Source of the DNA: TWA4 sp034086685 | GTDB lineage: Bacteria > Bacillota > Clostridia > Lachnospirales > Lachnospiraceae | Assembly: GCA_034086685.1 (NCBI GenBank) | Contig: JAXDZY010000124.1 | Span: 1 to 64,000, forward strand | Reading direction: 5' to 3' | Length of the DNA: 64,000 nt | Part shown: positions 1-9,209 of the stretch, in pieces | Position numbering within the stretch: position 1 is the stretch's first letter | Layout of the letters: every line of letters begins with the position of its first letter | The notes under the pieces: generated by a model | The model's input: the letters and a program-made list of their open reading frames with translations, nothing else | Told to the model about the DNA's origin: nothing | Database searches by the model: none | Program-made: the position numbers and the translations under genes

Positions 1-235
1 AAATGGCAGGTGTTACACAGCTGCCTTATTTTGATGCATTAAATCAGGTTACCTACATTAATTTTTTATAAAATCAGGATTCTCCGGATTTTATCCTTGT
101 TGAAATCCAGATTTAGAACTTGTTTCGCAATTACCTAAAAAAATATTTATTGTAATTTTCAGACCATCTGCTCTTCCCTGAAAAATCCGGGACAAATTTC
201 CCGCGGATTGTATGCTCAAATGAACCGTAAATTGC
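1..235. other. left-edge non-coding stretch, nothing recognised
   Basis: I see no gene here. The only long open frame on the minus strand is antisense to the HPr-like gene further right and has no ribosome-binding site. The sequence is AT-rich and leads into the promoter at 236-264. Confidence 0.5.
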
Positions 236-264
236 TTGACATCGAGTGCTTCTCTTAGTAAAAT
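236..264 (+). promoter_or_regulatory. sigma-A promoter of the HPr-like gene
   Basis: A perfect -35 box TTGACA (236-241) and a -10 box TAAAAT (259-264) are 17 bp apart. Transcription should begin near 271, about 34 nt before the GTG start at 305. An AGGAGG ribosome-binding site lies at 291-296. Confidence 0.8.
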
Positions 265-304
265 TACAGTAACAAACATTAAACTATTAAAGGAGGATTT
301 TCCT

Positions 305-538
305 GTGAAAACCATCAGCATTATGTTAAACTCAATCGATAAAGTAAAAGCATTTGTTAATACCCTGACAAAATTCGATTGTGATTTCGATTTGATTTCC
401 GGCAGATATGTTATCGATGCCAAATCTATCATGGGTATCTTCAGCCTGGATCTTTCAAAGCCCATTGAACTGAATATCCATGCTACTGATAAACTTGATG
501 AGATTCTCGAAGCATTAAAGCCTTACGTTGTAGATTAA
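305..538 (+). CDS. HPr-family protein lacking the catalytic histidine
   Basis: This 77-residue protein has the size and C-terminal signature of HPr, the phosphocarrier of the sugar phosphotransferase system. The regulatory serine region is kept as KSIMGIFSLDL, matching the KSIMGVMSLG block around Ser46 of Bacillus HPr. The N-terminal active-site block (GIHARPA with His15) is absent; that part reads SIMLNSIDKVKAF. I chose the GTG at 305 because AGGAGG lies 8 nt upstream; the frame opens earlier (236) but without a ribosome site. It has its own strong promoter and a terminator. Without the histidine it cannot carry phosphate from Enzyme I, so a regulatory role like that of Crh is possible. That is inference. 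Confidence 0.75.
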   Translation: MKTISIMLNSIDKVKAFVNTLTKFDCDFDLISGRYVIDAKSIMGIFSLDLSKPIELNIHATDKLDEILEALKPYVVD

Positions 539-675
539 TCAGCGGTTAATACCCATAATATCCGATTGATCTGCCAGTCTGCAGACGGGAACTCCATGAA
601 TCGTTCGTTGTACATGAGAGCAGTCTGCAGAAGAAGTACTGCAGCATATCCATACTGCATATTCACTTCCAATTA

Positions 676-705
676 AAAGGGGATGTCCGAAGGGCATCCC
701 CCTTT
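676..705. terminator. bidirectional terminator between the HPr-like gene and thiI
   Basis: A 10-bp stem (679-688 with 692-701, one G-U pair) is flanked by A- and T-runs, so it can stop both the rightward HPr-like transcript and the leftward thiI operon. Read on the minus strand the loop closes as C-UUCG-G, a very stable tetraloop, followed by TTTTAATT. Confidence 0.8.
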
Positions 706-750
706 ATTATGCTGTTTTACAGGCTGCAAACGGCTTCCTGTCTCCATTAT

Positions 751-1944
751 CTACCGGTCACTTTCGCACCATACGGTTTCCACCGTATTCATGGCATTTT
801 CATAAAGGGGTTCGATAACACCTTCCAGATTTCTTTCAGAACGCCTGATGATATTCAAATTGGGTTTTGTAACGGGATGCTTGGCTACAAAGATCGTACA
901 GCAGTCTTCATATGGAAGAATCGATGTTTCAAATGTACCGATCTGCTGGGAAATCTCTACAATATCCTGTTTGTCAAATCCAACCAGGGGCCGGTAAACG
1001 GGCATCTGGCAAACTTCGTTGGTTACTGCCATGGACTGCATGGTCTGAGAAGCCACCTGTCCGATGCTTTCACCGGTAATCAGTCCCAGACAGCCTGTTT
1101 TAACTGCCAGATCCTGAGCAATTTTCATCATATAACGTCTCATGATGATGGTCAATTCATCATGGGGGCACTTTTCATAAATGGCCAGCTGAATATCCGT
1201 AAAATTCACAATATGAAGATTCACCGGACCCGCATAGGCAGCCACCTCTTTGGCCAGATCAATGACCTTCTGCTTTGCACGTTCGCTGGTATACGGCGGT
1301 GCATGAAAATATACCGCATCAATCACAACTCCGCGTTTTGCAATCATATAACCTGCCACCGGGCTGTCAATACCGCCGGAAAGCAGGAGCATGGCCTTAC
1401 CGTTGGTCCCAACGGGCATACCGCCGGGCCCTTTGACTGTCTTTGAATAGATATTGATTTTCTGACGGATCTCAATATGAAGCATCACGTCCGGATGATG
1501 AACGTCCACGTGCACACCCGGAACCTGATTCAGAATCACTTCGCCCATATTACAGCAGATCTCATTGGAATTGTAAGGATAATTTTTTCTCGCCCGGCGT
1601 GCCTGAACCTTAAAACTGTATGATTCTTCACCATAGGTTTCTTTCATATAGGAAACAACTGTCTCACACAGCTTCTCCCAGCCTTCATCTTCCACCTGCA
1701 GCATGGGACAGATTCCCTGAATACCGAACACATGCTGCAGTGCTTCATAGACATCTTCCTCATCAAAATCATCATCTTCTGCCATCACATAAATACGGCC
1801 GTCTTCCTTGCACACATTAAATGAGCCTTCGATTTTTCTCAATGCACGGCGGATCTGTTTCATCAGTGCGTCCTCAAACAGATACCGGTTTTTCCCTTTG
1901 ATGCCGATCTCTGCGTATTTAATTAAAAAAGCATGAAATTTCAT
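751..1944 (-). CDS. thiI: tRNA uridine 4-sulfurtransferase ThiI
   Basis: ThiI makes 4-thiouridine at position 8 of tRNA, using sulfur from a cysteine desulfurase, and in some species also feeds thiamine thiazole synthesis. The N-terminal NFLD/THUMP part is followed by the PP-loop ATP-pyrophosphatase motif LLSGGIDSP and the late cysteine block PYEDCCTIFVAKHP. At 397 residues it has no C-terminal rhodanese domain, as in Bacillus ThiI, which relies on a dedicated NifS-type partner. Such a partner gene lies directly upstream. The ATG at 1944 is preferred because GGAG lies 6 nt before it; an ATG four codons earlier has a poorer site. It is probably the last gene of the operon starting at comEA. 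Confidence 0.92.
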   Translation of the reverse strand: MKFHAFLIKYAEIGIKGKNRYLFEDALMKQIRRALRKIEGSFNVCKEDGRIYVMAEDDDFDEEDVYEALQHVFGIQGICPMLQVEDEGWEKLCETVVSYMKETYGEESYSFKVQARRARKNYPYNSNEICCNMGEVILNQVPGVHVDVHHPDVMLHIEIRQKINIYSKTVKGPGGMPVGTNGKAMLLLSGGIDSPVAGYMIAKRGVVIDAVYFHAPPYTSERAKQKVIDLAKEVAAYAGPVNLHIVNFTDIQLAIYEKCPHDELTIIMRRYMMKIAQDLAVKTGCLGLITGESIGQVASQTMQSMAVTNEVCQMPVYRPLVGFDKQDIVEISQQIGTFETSILPYEDCCTIFVAKHPVTKPNLNIIRRSERNLEGVIEPLYENAMNTVETVWCESDR

Positions 1945-2040
1945 CTCTTTCTCCATTCTTTCTCTGTGGTTCGCGCAGTACCTGCCTGCCCGATCATCTG
2001 TATCATCCTGTCATTATTATCCACCAGAACCGCAGCATCA

Positions 2041-3195
2041 TCAGTTTCTTTTGAACCTGCGAAGCACGGGTACCAGTTCTTTCAATGTATCTGCTGCATA
2101 GCGGATTTCATCTGCTGTCGTAAAAATACTGAAACTGAACCGGAGCGTAGAATCCAGAAGTTCTTTTTCCACCCCGATGCTCTTCAGAGTACCGCTGACA
2201 GCCGGATGATTGGAGGAACAGGCCGACCCTGCAGAGACATAAATGCCTCTTTCCTCCAGTGCATGAAGCAGTACTTCACTTCTTACTCCCCGGAAACTGA
2301 CACTGACAATGTGAGGAGCACCCTGCTGCAGAGGCTGCCCGTTGATCACAATTTCCTCCAGATCCGACAGCTGTTCCACAAACAATGTTTTCAATTCATA
2401 CATCTTCGCAATCCGCGCGTCATGATCTTTGTAGATTTCCTTTACAGCTTCTCCGAGGCCTGCTATTCCGGGGACATTCTCCGTACCGGAACGCATGCCA
2501 TGCTGCTGCTCCCCACCGAATATGATCGGCTTTATCTTCACTTTATCTCTTACATACAGGAAACCTGTACCTTTGGGCCCATGTATCTTATGCCCGCTGA
2601 CAGACAGAAGATCGATCCCCTGCCTTTTAGGCCGGATCACATATTTACCGTATGCCTGAATAGCGTCCACATGGAACAGAATATCCGGTTTCTTACGCCT
2701 GATAATCCGGGCAATCTCTTCAATGGGCTGTACGGAACCGATCTCATTATTTACATACATAACAGAAATCAGGATCGTCTCCGGGCAGATTGCCTCTTCC
2801 AGCGCTTTCAGGGATACTGTCCCCTCATGATCCACGGGAAGGTACGTGACACGAAATCCCTGTTCTTCCAGAAAACGCATGGTGTTCCCCACCGATGCAT
2901 GCTCAAAAACCGTCGTGATCAGGTGATTGCCCTTTCGTTTATTCGCCATGGCACAGCCAATCAACGCCATATTATTGGACTCTGTGCCACCGGATGTAAA
3001 AATGATTTCCCTGTCACTGACACGAAGACTTCTGGCAACTGCTTCCCTGGCTTCATTCACATAGTGTTCTGCATGAAAGCCTTTTGTATGCAGAGAAGAA
3101 GGATTGCCATAATCCTGGGACATGGTTTTCATCATAATATCACATACCCGCGCAAATGCACAGGTTGTAGCTGAATTATCCAGATATGCTTCCAT
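2041..3195 (-). CDS. NifS/IscS-type cysteine desulfurase, ThiI partner
   Basis: This 384-residue PLP enzyme should convert cysteine to alanine and hand persulfide sulfur to ThiI. The PLP lysine lies in SVSGHKIHGPKG and the active cysteine in SAGSACSSNHP. The TSGGTESNN phosphate-binding block is present near residue 70. The gene is about 100 nt upstream of thiI on the same strand, the arrangement known for NifZ-ThiI in Bacillus, so sulfur delivery for tRNA thiolation is the likely main role rather than general Fe-S assembly. A GGAGG site precedes the start at 3195. Confidence 0.9.
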   Translation of the reverse strand: MEAYLDNSATTCAFARVCDIMMKTMSQDYGNPSSLHTKGFHAEHYVNEAREAVARSLRVSDREIIFTSGGTESNNMALIGCAMANKRKGNHLITTVFEHASVGNTMRFLEEQGFRVTYLPVDHEGTVSLKALEEAICPETILISVMYVNNEIGSVQPIEEIARIIRRKKPDILFHVDAIQAYGKYVIRPKRQGIDLLSVSGHKIHGPKGTGFLYVRDKVKIKPIIFGGEQQHGMRSGTENVPGIAGLGEAVKEIYKDHDARIAKMYELKTLFVEQLSDLEEIVINGQPLQQGAPHIVSVSFRGVRSEVLLHALEERGIYVSAGSACSSNHPAVSGTLKSIGVEKELLDSTLRFSFSIFTTADEIRYAADTLKELVPVLRRFKRN

Positions 3196-3257
3196 TACTC
3201 TTCCTCCAGTCCGCAGACTGCAACTATAATATATTTTATTCGCTGTTTTACGACTGG

Positions 3258-4058
3258 TTACGGTTCCAGCAGATAAACCAGCACTGACAGCAGTGCCATG
3301 CCTGCCGTTTCAGTCCTGAGGATCCGTCTGCCCAGAGAAATCTTCTGCCAGCCGTCTTTTTCGGCAAGCTCCACCTCTGAAGGCTCAAATCCACCTTCCG
3401 GCCCGATAAAAATGCCAATTTCAGGTGGTTCCAAAGCCGGTACCGGTTTTTCTTTGACTATCTGATCTTTCTGTCCTGCCGCCTTCACCGCATCCGCCAG
3501 TTCTCCCAGAATCCGGCGGACTCCTTCCATACCTTCTTCATTCTCATAGGGCAGCAGTTTATAATCCAGCTGCGAAGCCTGCTCCACAGCCTGCTCAAAA
3601 GTTACCGGCATCTGAACCTGAGGAATCACCATACGACCGCTCTGCTTGGCGGCACTTTCTGCAATGGCATTCCATCGCTTCACTTTAGCAGCAGCTTTCT
3701 TACTGTCCAGCTTCACCACAGAACGTTTCATGGCCACCGGCACAATTGAACAGGCACCCAGTTCTACCGCTTTCTGAATAATCAGTTCCATCTTGTCCGA
3801 CTTGGGCAATCCCTGAAACAGATAAATCCGGACCGGAAGCTCAATGGAGGAAGTCTCTCTGCTGTCCACATGAAGCACTACCTCATCATCCTCCAGAGAC
3901 TTAACAGTACAAAAATAATCCTCATCTGTACCGTTACTGATCCGTACTTTCTCACCAGGCTTCATACGAAGCACATTCTTCATATGATTAACATCCTCCC
4001 CGGTAACAGTGACATGATCTCCCACAATCTGTTCCGGTGCCACAAAAAAACGAAACAT
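3258..4058 (-). CDS. rsmE: 16S rRNA (uracil1498-N3)-methyltransferase RsmE
   Basis: RsmE methylates U1498 of 16S rRNA with S-adenosylmethionine and belongs to the knotted SPOUT fold. The C-terminal SAM-binding knot shows FIGPEGGFEPSE and LGRRILRTETAG, the family signature. An insert of about 25 residues rich in Lys, Pro and Glu (KDQIVKEKPVPALEPPE) precedes the GPEGG motif. The start at 4058 (MFRFFVAPEQ) follows GGGAGGGAG; the frame opens 26 codons earlier, but that part does not look like RsmE. Its usual partner prmA is not next to it. It sits 50 nt after comEC in the same transcript direction. Confidence 0.92.
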   Translation of the reverse strand: MFRFFVAPEQIVGDHVTVTGEDVNHMKNVLRMKPGEKVRISNGTDEDYFCTVKSLEDDEVVLHVDSRETSSIELPVRIYLFQGLPKSDKMELIIQKAVELGACSIVPVAMKRSVVKLDSKKAAAKVKRWNAIAESAAKQSGRMVIPQVQMPVTFEQAVEQASQLDYKLLPYENEEGMEGVRRILGELADAVKAAGQKDQIVKEKPVPALEPPEIGIFIGPEGGFEPSEVELAEKDGWQKISLGRRILRTETAGMALLSVLVYLLEP

Positions 4059-4108
4059 TTCTCCCTCCCACGATATCCGCTGCAAATTAATAAGGTAAAA
4101 CCAGTATA

Positions 4109-6613
4109 TTATAAACGAAACAGAGAATTTTCGCAACCTGTTTTCTGAAAGTATTCAGCCTCATACCCTCTTCCGTCGCTGAATACCTGTATGCAGCCCG
4201 CTTCACTTGTTTTCAGGCTGACGATACCTGCATCTTCCAGCCGTTCCATAACTTCCCGGTGCGGATGCCCGTACCGGTTATTCTTACCACAGGATAAAAC
4301 AGCTGTTTTTACTTCCAGAGATCTGAGAAATTCTTCGGATGTAGCCGTTTTCGAACCATGGTGTGCCACTTTCAGTAAATCCACACTGCGTCCCTCCAGT
4401 GCTTCCATCACTTCGTCTTCCGATTCCAGTGACATATCGCCGGTAAAAAGCGCCGTAAAATCCCCCCACTGCAGATAGACCACAGCCGATGCATCATTTT
4501 CATCAAAGCTGTTGTAATCCGCTGCCGGATGCAGAATTTCAAGCCGGACATCTCCTGCCTGAATCCGGTCTCCTGCCCGGATATAGCTGACAGGGTGAAG
4601 CAGTTCGATCCGCTGCGCCAGCTCACTGTCCCGAAACACTTCAGGCATCATAATTTTTTTCACGGAAAAACCTTCCTCCAGCATGGCAAGCATGCCGGAA
4701 TAATGATCCGAATCCGGATGTGTCAGCAGCCAGCAGTCCACACTGTCAATTCCTTCATATGCAAAATAAGGTTCATAAACGTATTCGCTCAGTTTTTTCT
4801 GACTGCTGCTGCCTCCGTCAATGCAGAAAACACCTTCCCCGTAAGGCAGTTCCACTACAATTCCGTCTCCCTGTCCCACGTCCAGAAAACTGATCATCAG
4901 TCGGGAATCAGGATATCTCTGCAGAATAACAACCGCACAGGGCAAAAGAAGGAGTCCCATAATAAACGGCATGTTCCGGTTTTCTGATATTTTCCGGTAC
5001 ACCCGGGAGGGCAGCAGCCGGCGCATGCCGGGATGACAGATCACCCGGACATAACCGGCTGCAAGAACCAGCATCAGCACAGTAAACCAGAGGAATATCT
5101 GCCACCACCGGGGCCTTCCGGTAATTGCAGAAGCAAATGTCAGTTTCCCGAAAAACAGACATACCTGTTCATACCAGCGCAGAATATAATGAGCTGCACC
5201 CAGCAGAAAAATTCCGGCAGGCATAAAAAACAGACTTCCCGCTGCTGCCAGAATATCCGATATCAGTACAAAGCTCATGAAAGGAACTGTAATCATATTG
5301 ATCAGGGCACCCGCCAGAGGTACTTTTCCCTGATACCAGAGAACAACAGGCAGAGATGATACCTGCAGCAGTACAGCGCTCAGCAGAATCTTCTGAAAAG
5401 CCATGATCAGTTTTCTTTTCTTCCCGGACACTTTTCTTTCTTCCCGGGCTATAAAAATGAGTTCCCCCATGGGAAGCAGAAATCCAATACCCAGAACACA
5501 GCAAAATGTCATAAGAAAACCGGACTGAAACAGCAAAAGCGGATGTTCCAGCAGAATCAGAATCCCGGACACGGCCACCGCTGTAAGAAAATCATACGTC
5601 TTTCCCACATACCCGGCCAGCAGATACAGAAAAAAACAGATCATTGCCCGCACCATGGAGGTGCCGGAACCGGCCATCATACAAAAAGCTCCTGTAAAAA
5701 TACCTGATATCAGGCTGCTCCAGAAAAAGCTGCCCATAAGCTTTCGTAATATCCGGAATACCCCCATGCCAAGAATACTGATATGCAAACCGCTTATGGT
5801 GAGCAGATGGATAATACCTCCCTCCTGATACAATTCTTTCCAATAGGAATTCAACTGGCTTTTATCGCCTGTCAGAATACATACAAGAATCCCCGCATCT
5901 TCAGGCTGCGCCAGCAGCAGTATCCGATTCCTGATAAAATTCCGCAATTTCATCAGCTGATACCTGATGAAAAATCCTTTTCCCGCTGTCTGCATATGTT
6001 CTTTTGTTGTCTCCACCTGCCCTGCAATTCCCAGACTCCAGCAATACTCTCTGTAATCAAAAACCCCCGGATTGGAAGCAGAGGAATACTGTGAAAAAGT
6101 TCCGGAAAAACGGATACTCTGTCCGGGTCTGTACAAATCTGTTTCTGATGTATCATCGCCCGCACTGTTTTCCTCATAAACTATATATAAATTCCGGCCC
6201 GGATTTCCCTGAAAGGGAGAAAAAAGCCGTACTTTCCCCACAAGCAGCGTGACTGTGCCATCTTTTTCAAAGACCTGTTCAATTATTCCGCTTCCCTGCA
6301 CACACTCTCCATCCAGTTCTTCAAATGTTCTCTCCGTACCGTCTGCCTCATAAAATACCGGCATATAACCGGCACATACCACAACTCCCGCCAGAAAACA
6401 GATACCGGCTACAATGCCATATACGATCCGTCTCCTTCTTCCTGTAAAGAATCTCCATGTAAGCCATGAACATGCCAGACCCGCAGCTAAAAACCATAAG
6501 TATAGTCCGAATCTGTAAAAAACAGACAGCCGGTCACCGGATATACCGGTAACACCCAGCTGTCCGCAAATCCTGCAAAACACATAAACGGCATGTTCTG
6601 CAGAATATTTCAT
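4109..6613 (-). CDS. comEC: ComEC/Rec2 DNA-uptake channel
   Basis: This 834-residue membrane protein is the inner-membrane channel that pulls single-stranded DNA into the cell during natural transformation. Order of parts: N-terminal membrane segments with an extracytoplasmic domain (about 1-220), the Competence domain with many helices (about 225-530, including TGDKSQL and LTISGLHISILGMG), then a C-terminal metallo-beta-lactamase-like domain (about 565-834) with DVGQGDGIVVE, THPDSDHYSGM, FTGDM and VAHHGS. The length is typical. An AGGAGG lies 11 nt before the ATG at 6613. comEA is in the same operon but four genes upstream, not adjacent as in the Bacillus comE operon. Confidence 0.93.
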   Translation of the reverse strand: MKYSAEHAVYVFCRICGQLGVTGISGDRLSVFYRFGLYLWFLAAGLACSWLTWRFFTGRRRRIVYGIVAGICFLAGVVVCAGYMPVFYEADGTERTFEELDGECVQGSGIIEQVFEKDGTVTLLVGKVRLFSPFQGNPGRNLYIVYEENSAGDDTSETDLYRPGQSIRFSGTFSQYSSASNPGVFDYREYCWSLGIAGQVETTKEHMQTAGKGFFIRYQLMKLRNFIRNRILLLAQPEDAGILVCILTGDKSQLNSYWKELYQEGGIIHLLTISGLHISILGMGVFRILRKLMGSFFWSSLISGIFTGAFCMMAGSGTSMVRAMICFFLYLLAGYVGKTYDFLTAVAVSGILILLEHPLLLFQSGFLMTFCCVLGIGFLLPMGELIFIAREERKVSGKKRKLIMAFQKILLSAVLLQVSSLPVVLWYQGKVPLAGALINMITVPFMSFVLISDILAAAGSLFFMPAGIFLLGAAHYILRWYEQVCLFFGKLTFASAITGRPRWWQIFLWFTVLMLVLAAGYVRVICHPGMRRLLPSRVYRKISENRNMPFIMGLLLLPCAVVILQRYPDSRLMISFLDVGQGDGIVVELPYGEGVFCIDGGSSSQKKLSEYVYEPYFAYEGIDSVDCWLLTHPDSDHYSGMLAMLEEGFSVKKIMMPEVFRDSELAQRIELLHPVSYIRAGDRIQAGDVRLEILHPAADYNSFDENDASAVVYLQWGDFTALFTGDMSLESEDEVMEALEGRSVDLLKVAHHGSKTATSEEFLRSLEVKTAVLSCGKNNRYGHPHREVMERLEDAGIVSLKTSEAGCIQVFSDGRGYEAEYFQKTGCENSLFRL

Positions 6614-6666
6614 AATAAAAATCCCTCCTGCACAGGATAAAAACCATGCAAGTATTACTCTTCTGA

Positions 6667-7650
6667 TCAGCGTCCTCCTTCGGTTTCCTTCTCCTCAAAC
6701 AGATAGCTGAGATCCTTCGTAAACGGCTCTGCCAGAGAAATTGTATCCTTAAATTTCACATCTGATGTACCGTTCACCATAATCTGTACCTGATTGACAT
6801 CTGTCAGCTCAGACAGAGAATTCACGATGGCATAAATGATGATCTCCGGATCCAGATCCATGGTATCATTCAGAAAACCGGAATCAAAATTCACATAACA
6901 GGTACCTGACCGGACGGAAATATCCAGTATGGACACCGTCTCCGGAAGAACAGCTCTTGTATCATCATCCGGGGGGCCTTCGATCAGCAGTTTCATAACC
7001 AGCTTCTCCATGGCCATACTGCTGTCGTTCAGAACCGTTCGTTCCACCTCTTTCAATTCCTTTCCATCCTTGCTGGCAAAATACAGAATCAGTGTATTCT
7101 TCTGCCTGGAGAACATATTTCCATTGGTGTCCAGCATGAATTTATCCACAGAAAGTTTTCCCACCGGCTTCTGTTCACTGTCAAGAAGCGGCTGGCCTTC
7201 CACCTGGATGTCCACATATTCAATACCTGAAACCTGAGTCATGGTCATCACCAGTGCTGCACGGCACAGAATCTCATCCGCATTACTCTGTTCGGAATAT
7301 GACTTTGTAAAGTTAATTTCAAGGAACGGAAGAAGACCGGCATCAAAATCAATGATCTCCAGATTGGAAGATACTGCAGGAATCATACTGGGATCATCCT
7401 GTTTCTGACTCTGCAGCGCTTCCAGAAGTTCCTCGATAACCGACTCCCTGTCCTTCAGATTTTTATTAATCTCCAGAACTGAAGAAAGAAGCTCCGTTCC
7501 TTTTGCATCCTTATAATATATGTTGTAGACTCCATTGGCCGGATCCGGTTCCTGTATCTTTTTCTCTTCCTTCTGACAGGCGGCAAAGAAAAAGATACTC
7601 AGAACCGCCAGAAGCAGGAGTCCGGCTCTTATCAAATATTTCCTGTTCAT
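6667..7650 (-). CDS. GerM-like lipoprotein with two GerMN domains
   Basis: The 327-residue protein begins with a lipoprotein signal peptide ending in FFFAAC (Cys25), so it should be anchored outside the membrane. Two GerMN-type repeats follow, about 60-160 (ISSNLEIIDFDAGLLPFLEI region) and 190-305 (LPETVSILDISVRSG, VNFDSGF). GerM was first described in spore germination and cortex formation of Bacillus, while similar lipoproteins (LpqB type) accompany two-component kinases in Actinobacteria. Here the gene starts 14 nt after a sensor kinase, which fits a kinase accessory protein. The start has GGAGGT 3 nt upstream. Confidence 0.82.
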   Translation of the reverse strand: MNRKYLIRAGLLLLAVLSIFFFAACQKEEKKIQEPDPANGVYNIYYKDAKGTELLSSVLEINKNLKDRESVIEELLEALQSQKQDDPSMIPAVSSNLEIIDFDAGLLPFLEINFTKSYSEQSNADEILCRAALVMTMTQVSGIEYVDIQVEGQPLLDSEQKPVGKLSVDKFMLDTNGNMFSRQKNTLILYFASKDGKELKEVERTVLNDSSMAMEKLVMKLLIEGPPDDDTRAVLPETVSILDISVRSGTCYVNFDSGFLNDTMDLDPEIIIYAIVNSLSELTDVNQVQIMVNGTSDVKFKDTISLAEPFTKDLSYLFEEKETEGGR

Positions 7651-7664
7651 AATACCTCCGGTTT

Positions 7665-9197
7665 CTATGGAATATATACCAGGGGTACACGTACGACGAA
7701 GGTTGAGCCTACCCCAAAATCACTGCTGACACGAATTACTCCGTGATGCAGCTGCACAATATTCTTACAGATCGCAAGCCCCAGACCGGTTCCTCCTGTT
7801 TCCCTTGACCGGGCCTTATCCACACGATAAAAGCGCTCAAAAATCTTACCGATCTCATCTTCCGGAATTCCCACTCCGGTATCCACGATCTTGACATAGA
7901 AATAAGTCTGATCCGCATTCAGAGAAACAGCAACGCTGCCATTATCCCGGTTGTACTTGATGGCATTCTCCACCAGATTGGTGACCAGCCTGGTAAATTT
8001 CAATTCATCCACATCCGCCACTACCGGCCGCATACACTCCAGCGTAACCACAATATTACGTTTCTCGGCAGTTCCTTTCAGACGCTTGAGCACACTCTCC
8101 ATCAGTTCATTCATATTCACCCGCTGAACGGTAAGTTCGGCATTGGTTCTATCCAGCTTCACCATCTCCAACAGGTCATCAATGATCCGGCTTTCCCGGT
8201 CAATTTCATTGGAGATATCCGTCATAAATTCCTGATAAAGCTCTACAGGTGCATCTCCCATGGAAATCAGGGAATCAGCCAGAATCCGTATGGAGGTAAT
8301 AGGTGTTTTCAGTTCATGCGATACATTGGATACAAATTCCTGGCGGCTCTCATCCAGATGCTTTAACCGCAGCAGCGATTCATTATACACAGCTGCAATT
8401 CTCTCTGTTTCCAGACAATCCGGCACGGAAATCGGCCGCATATCTCCCTGATTTGCACGATTCAGATTGTCCTCCAGACTTTTAAAAGGACGAAGCAGTT
8501 TTCCGGACATGAAAAATGCAATTACACTGAGAAGGATACAGACCGCTACCTCGATAATCTGATAACGCTGCTTCTGTCCTGCAATCATATCTTCAATATC
8601 CTTCATGGATGTGGATACAACCATAACTCCTCTGATATTTTTCAGAGCCTGATCATATATGGGAACAGTAAATTCCGCATAACAGCCGTCGCTGAAATAT
8701 TCATAACCGGTATCCTCTCCCTCCCGGAAACAGGATAATACCTTTTTCGAAATATTATACTTATCAGTGTCCGTACTGTAAGTATCCTTCACAATCCGGT
8801 AACTGTTATCAATAACAAGAATCCTTCCGTCATACAGATCGGAAAGCAGATTGATCTCCGCATTCAGAGCAGAATTCACCCCGGGTGTATCCACATTGGT
8901 CAGATAAGCAGCTCTGCTCATCTGCCTGGATAACGTTCTTGTCTGGTACTGAAGTTCCTCCACCCTGTTCTGAATCTGAATTGATTTTGACTCACTGGCA
9001 ATATATTCATTGAGAAACAGAAAAGGAACCCATGCCAGAATAACGATCAGAAGGAAAATCCGCACTCTGAAGCTTTTCAGACAATATCTGAAAGCTCCGG
9101 TAATGCTGTCCATATGATTGTGAAACAGACCGGGAATCTTTCCCGGCTCCATCATCTCTTCTTCCAGCTGACTTTTCTTCTTTTTAAATAACTGCAT
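7665..9197 (-). CDS. membrane sensor histidine kinase (PhoR/WalK type)
   Basis: This is the sensor of a two-component pair. Two membrane segments (about 48-68 and 210-232) bracket an extracellular sensor domain of roughly 140 residues, followed by HAMP, the HisKA helix with the phosphate-accepting His294 in SNVSHELKTP, and an HATPase domain with N (NLVENAIKYN), G1 (DTGVGIPED) and G2 (GTGLGLAI) boxes. The ATG at 9197 is chosen because GGTGG precedes it by 5 nt; a GTG three codons earlier is possible. It begins 12 nt after the response regulator and is followed by the GerM-like gene. The signal sensed is unknown. Confidence 0.9.
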   Translation of the reverse strand: MQLFKKKKSQLEEEMMEPGKIPGLFHNHMDSITGAFRYCLKSFRVRIFLLIVILAWVPFLFLNEYIASESKSIQIQNRVEELQYQTRTLSRQMSRAAYLTNVDTPGVNSALNAEINLLSDLYDGRILVIDNSYRIVKDTYSTDTDKYNISKKVLSCFREGEDTGYEYFSDGCYAEFTVPIYDQALKNIRGVMVVSTSMKDIEDMIAGQKQRYQIIEVAVCILLSVIAFFMSGKLLRPFKSLEDNLNRANQGDMRPISVPDCLETERIAAVYNESLLRLKHLDESRQEFVSNVSHELKTPITSIRILADSLISMGDAPVELYQEFMTDISNEIDRESRIIDDLLEMVKLDRTNAELTVQRVNMNELMESVLKRLKGTAEKRNIVVTLECMRPVVADVDELKFTRLVTNLVENAIKYNRDNGSVAVSLNADQTYFYVKIVDTGVGIPEDEIGKIFERFYRVDKARSRETGGTGLGLAICKNIVQLHHGVIRVSSDFGVGSTFVVRVPLVYIP

Positions 9198-9209
9198 ATG
9201 TGCCACCGA

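Noticed and set aside
541..675. Repeated CAGTCTGCAG motif after the HPr-like gene
   Set aside because: Two copies about 45 nt apart are too few and too short to call a repeat element.
709..1446. Long plus-strand frame over thiI
   Set aside because: It is the antisense shadow of a clear thiI gene. Similar long shadows over nifS, comEC, cbiP, cobT and others were dropped for the same reason.
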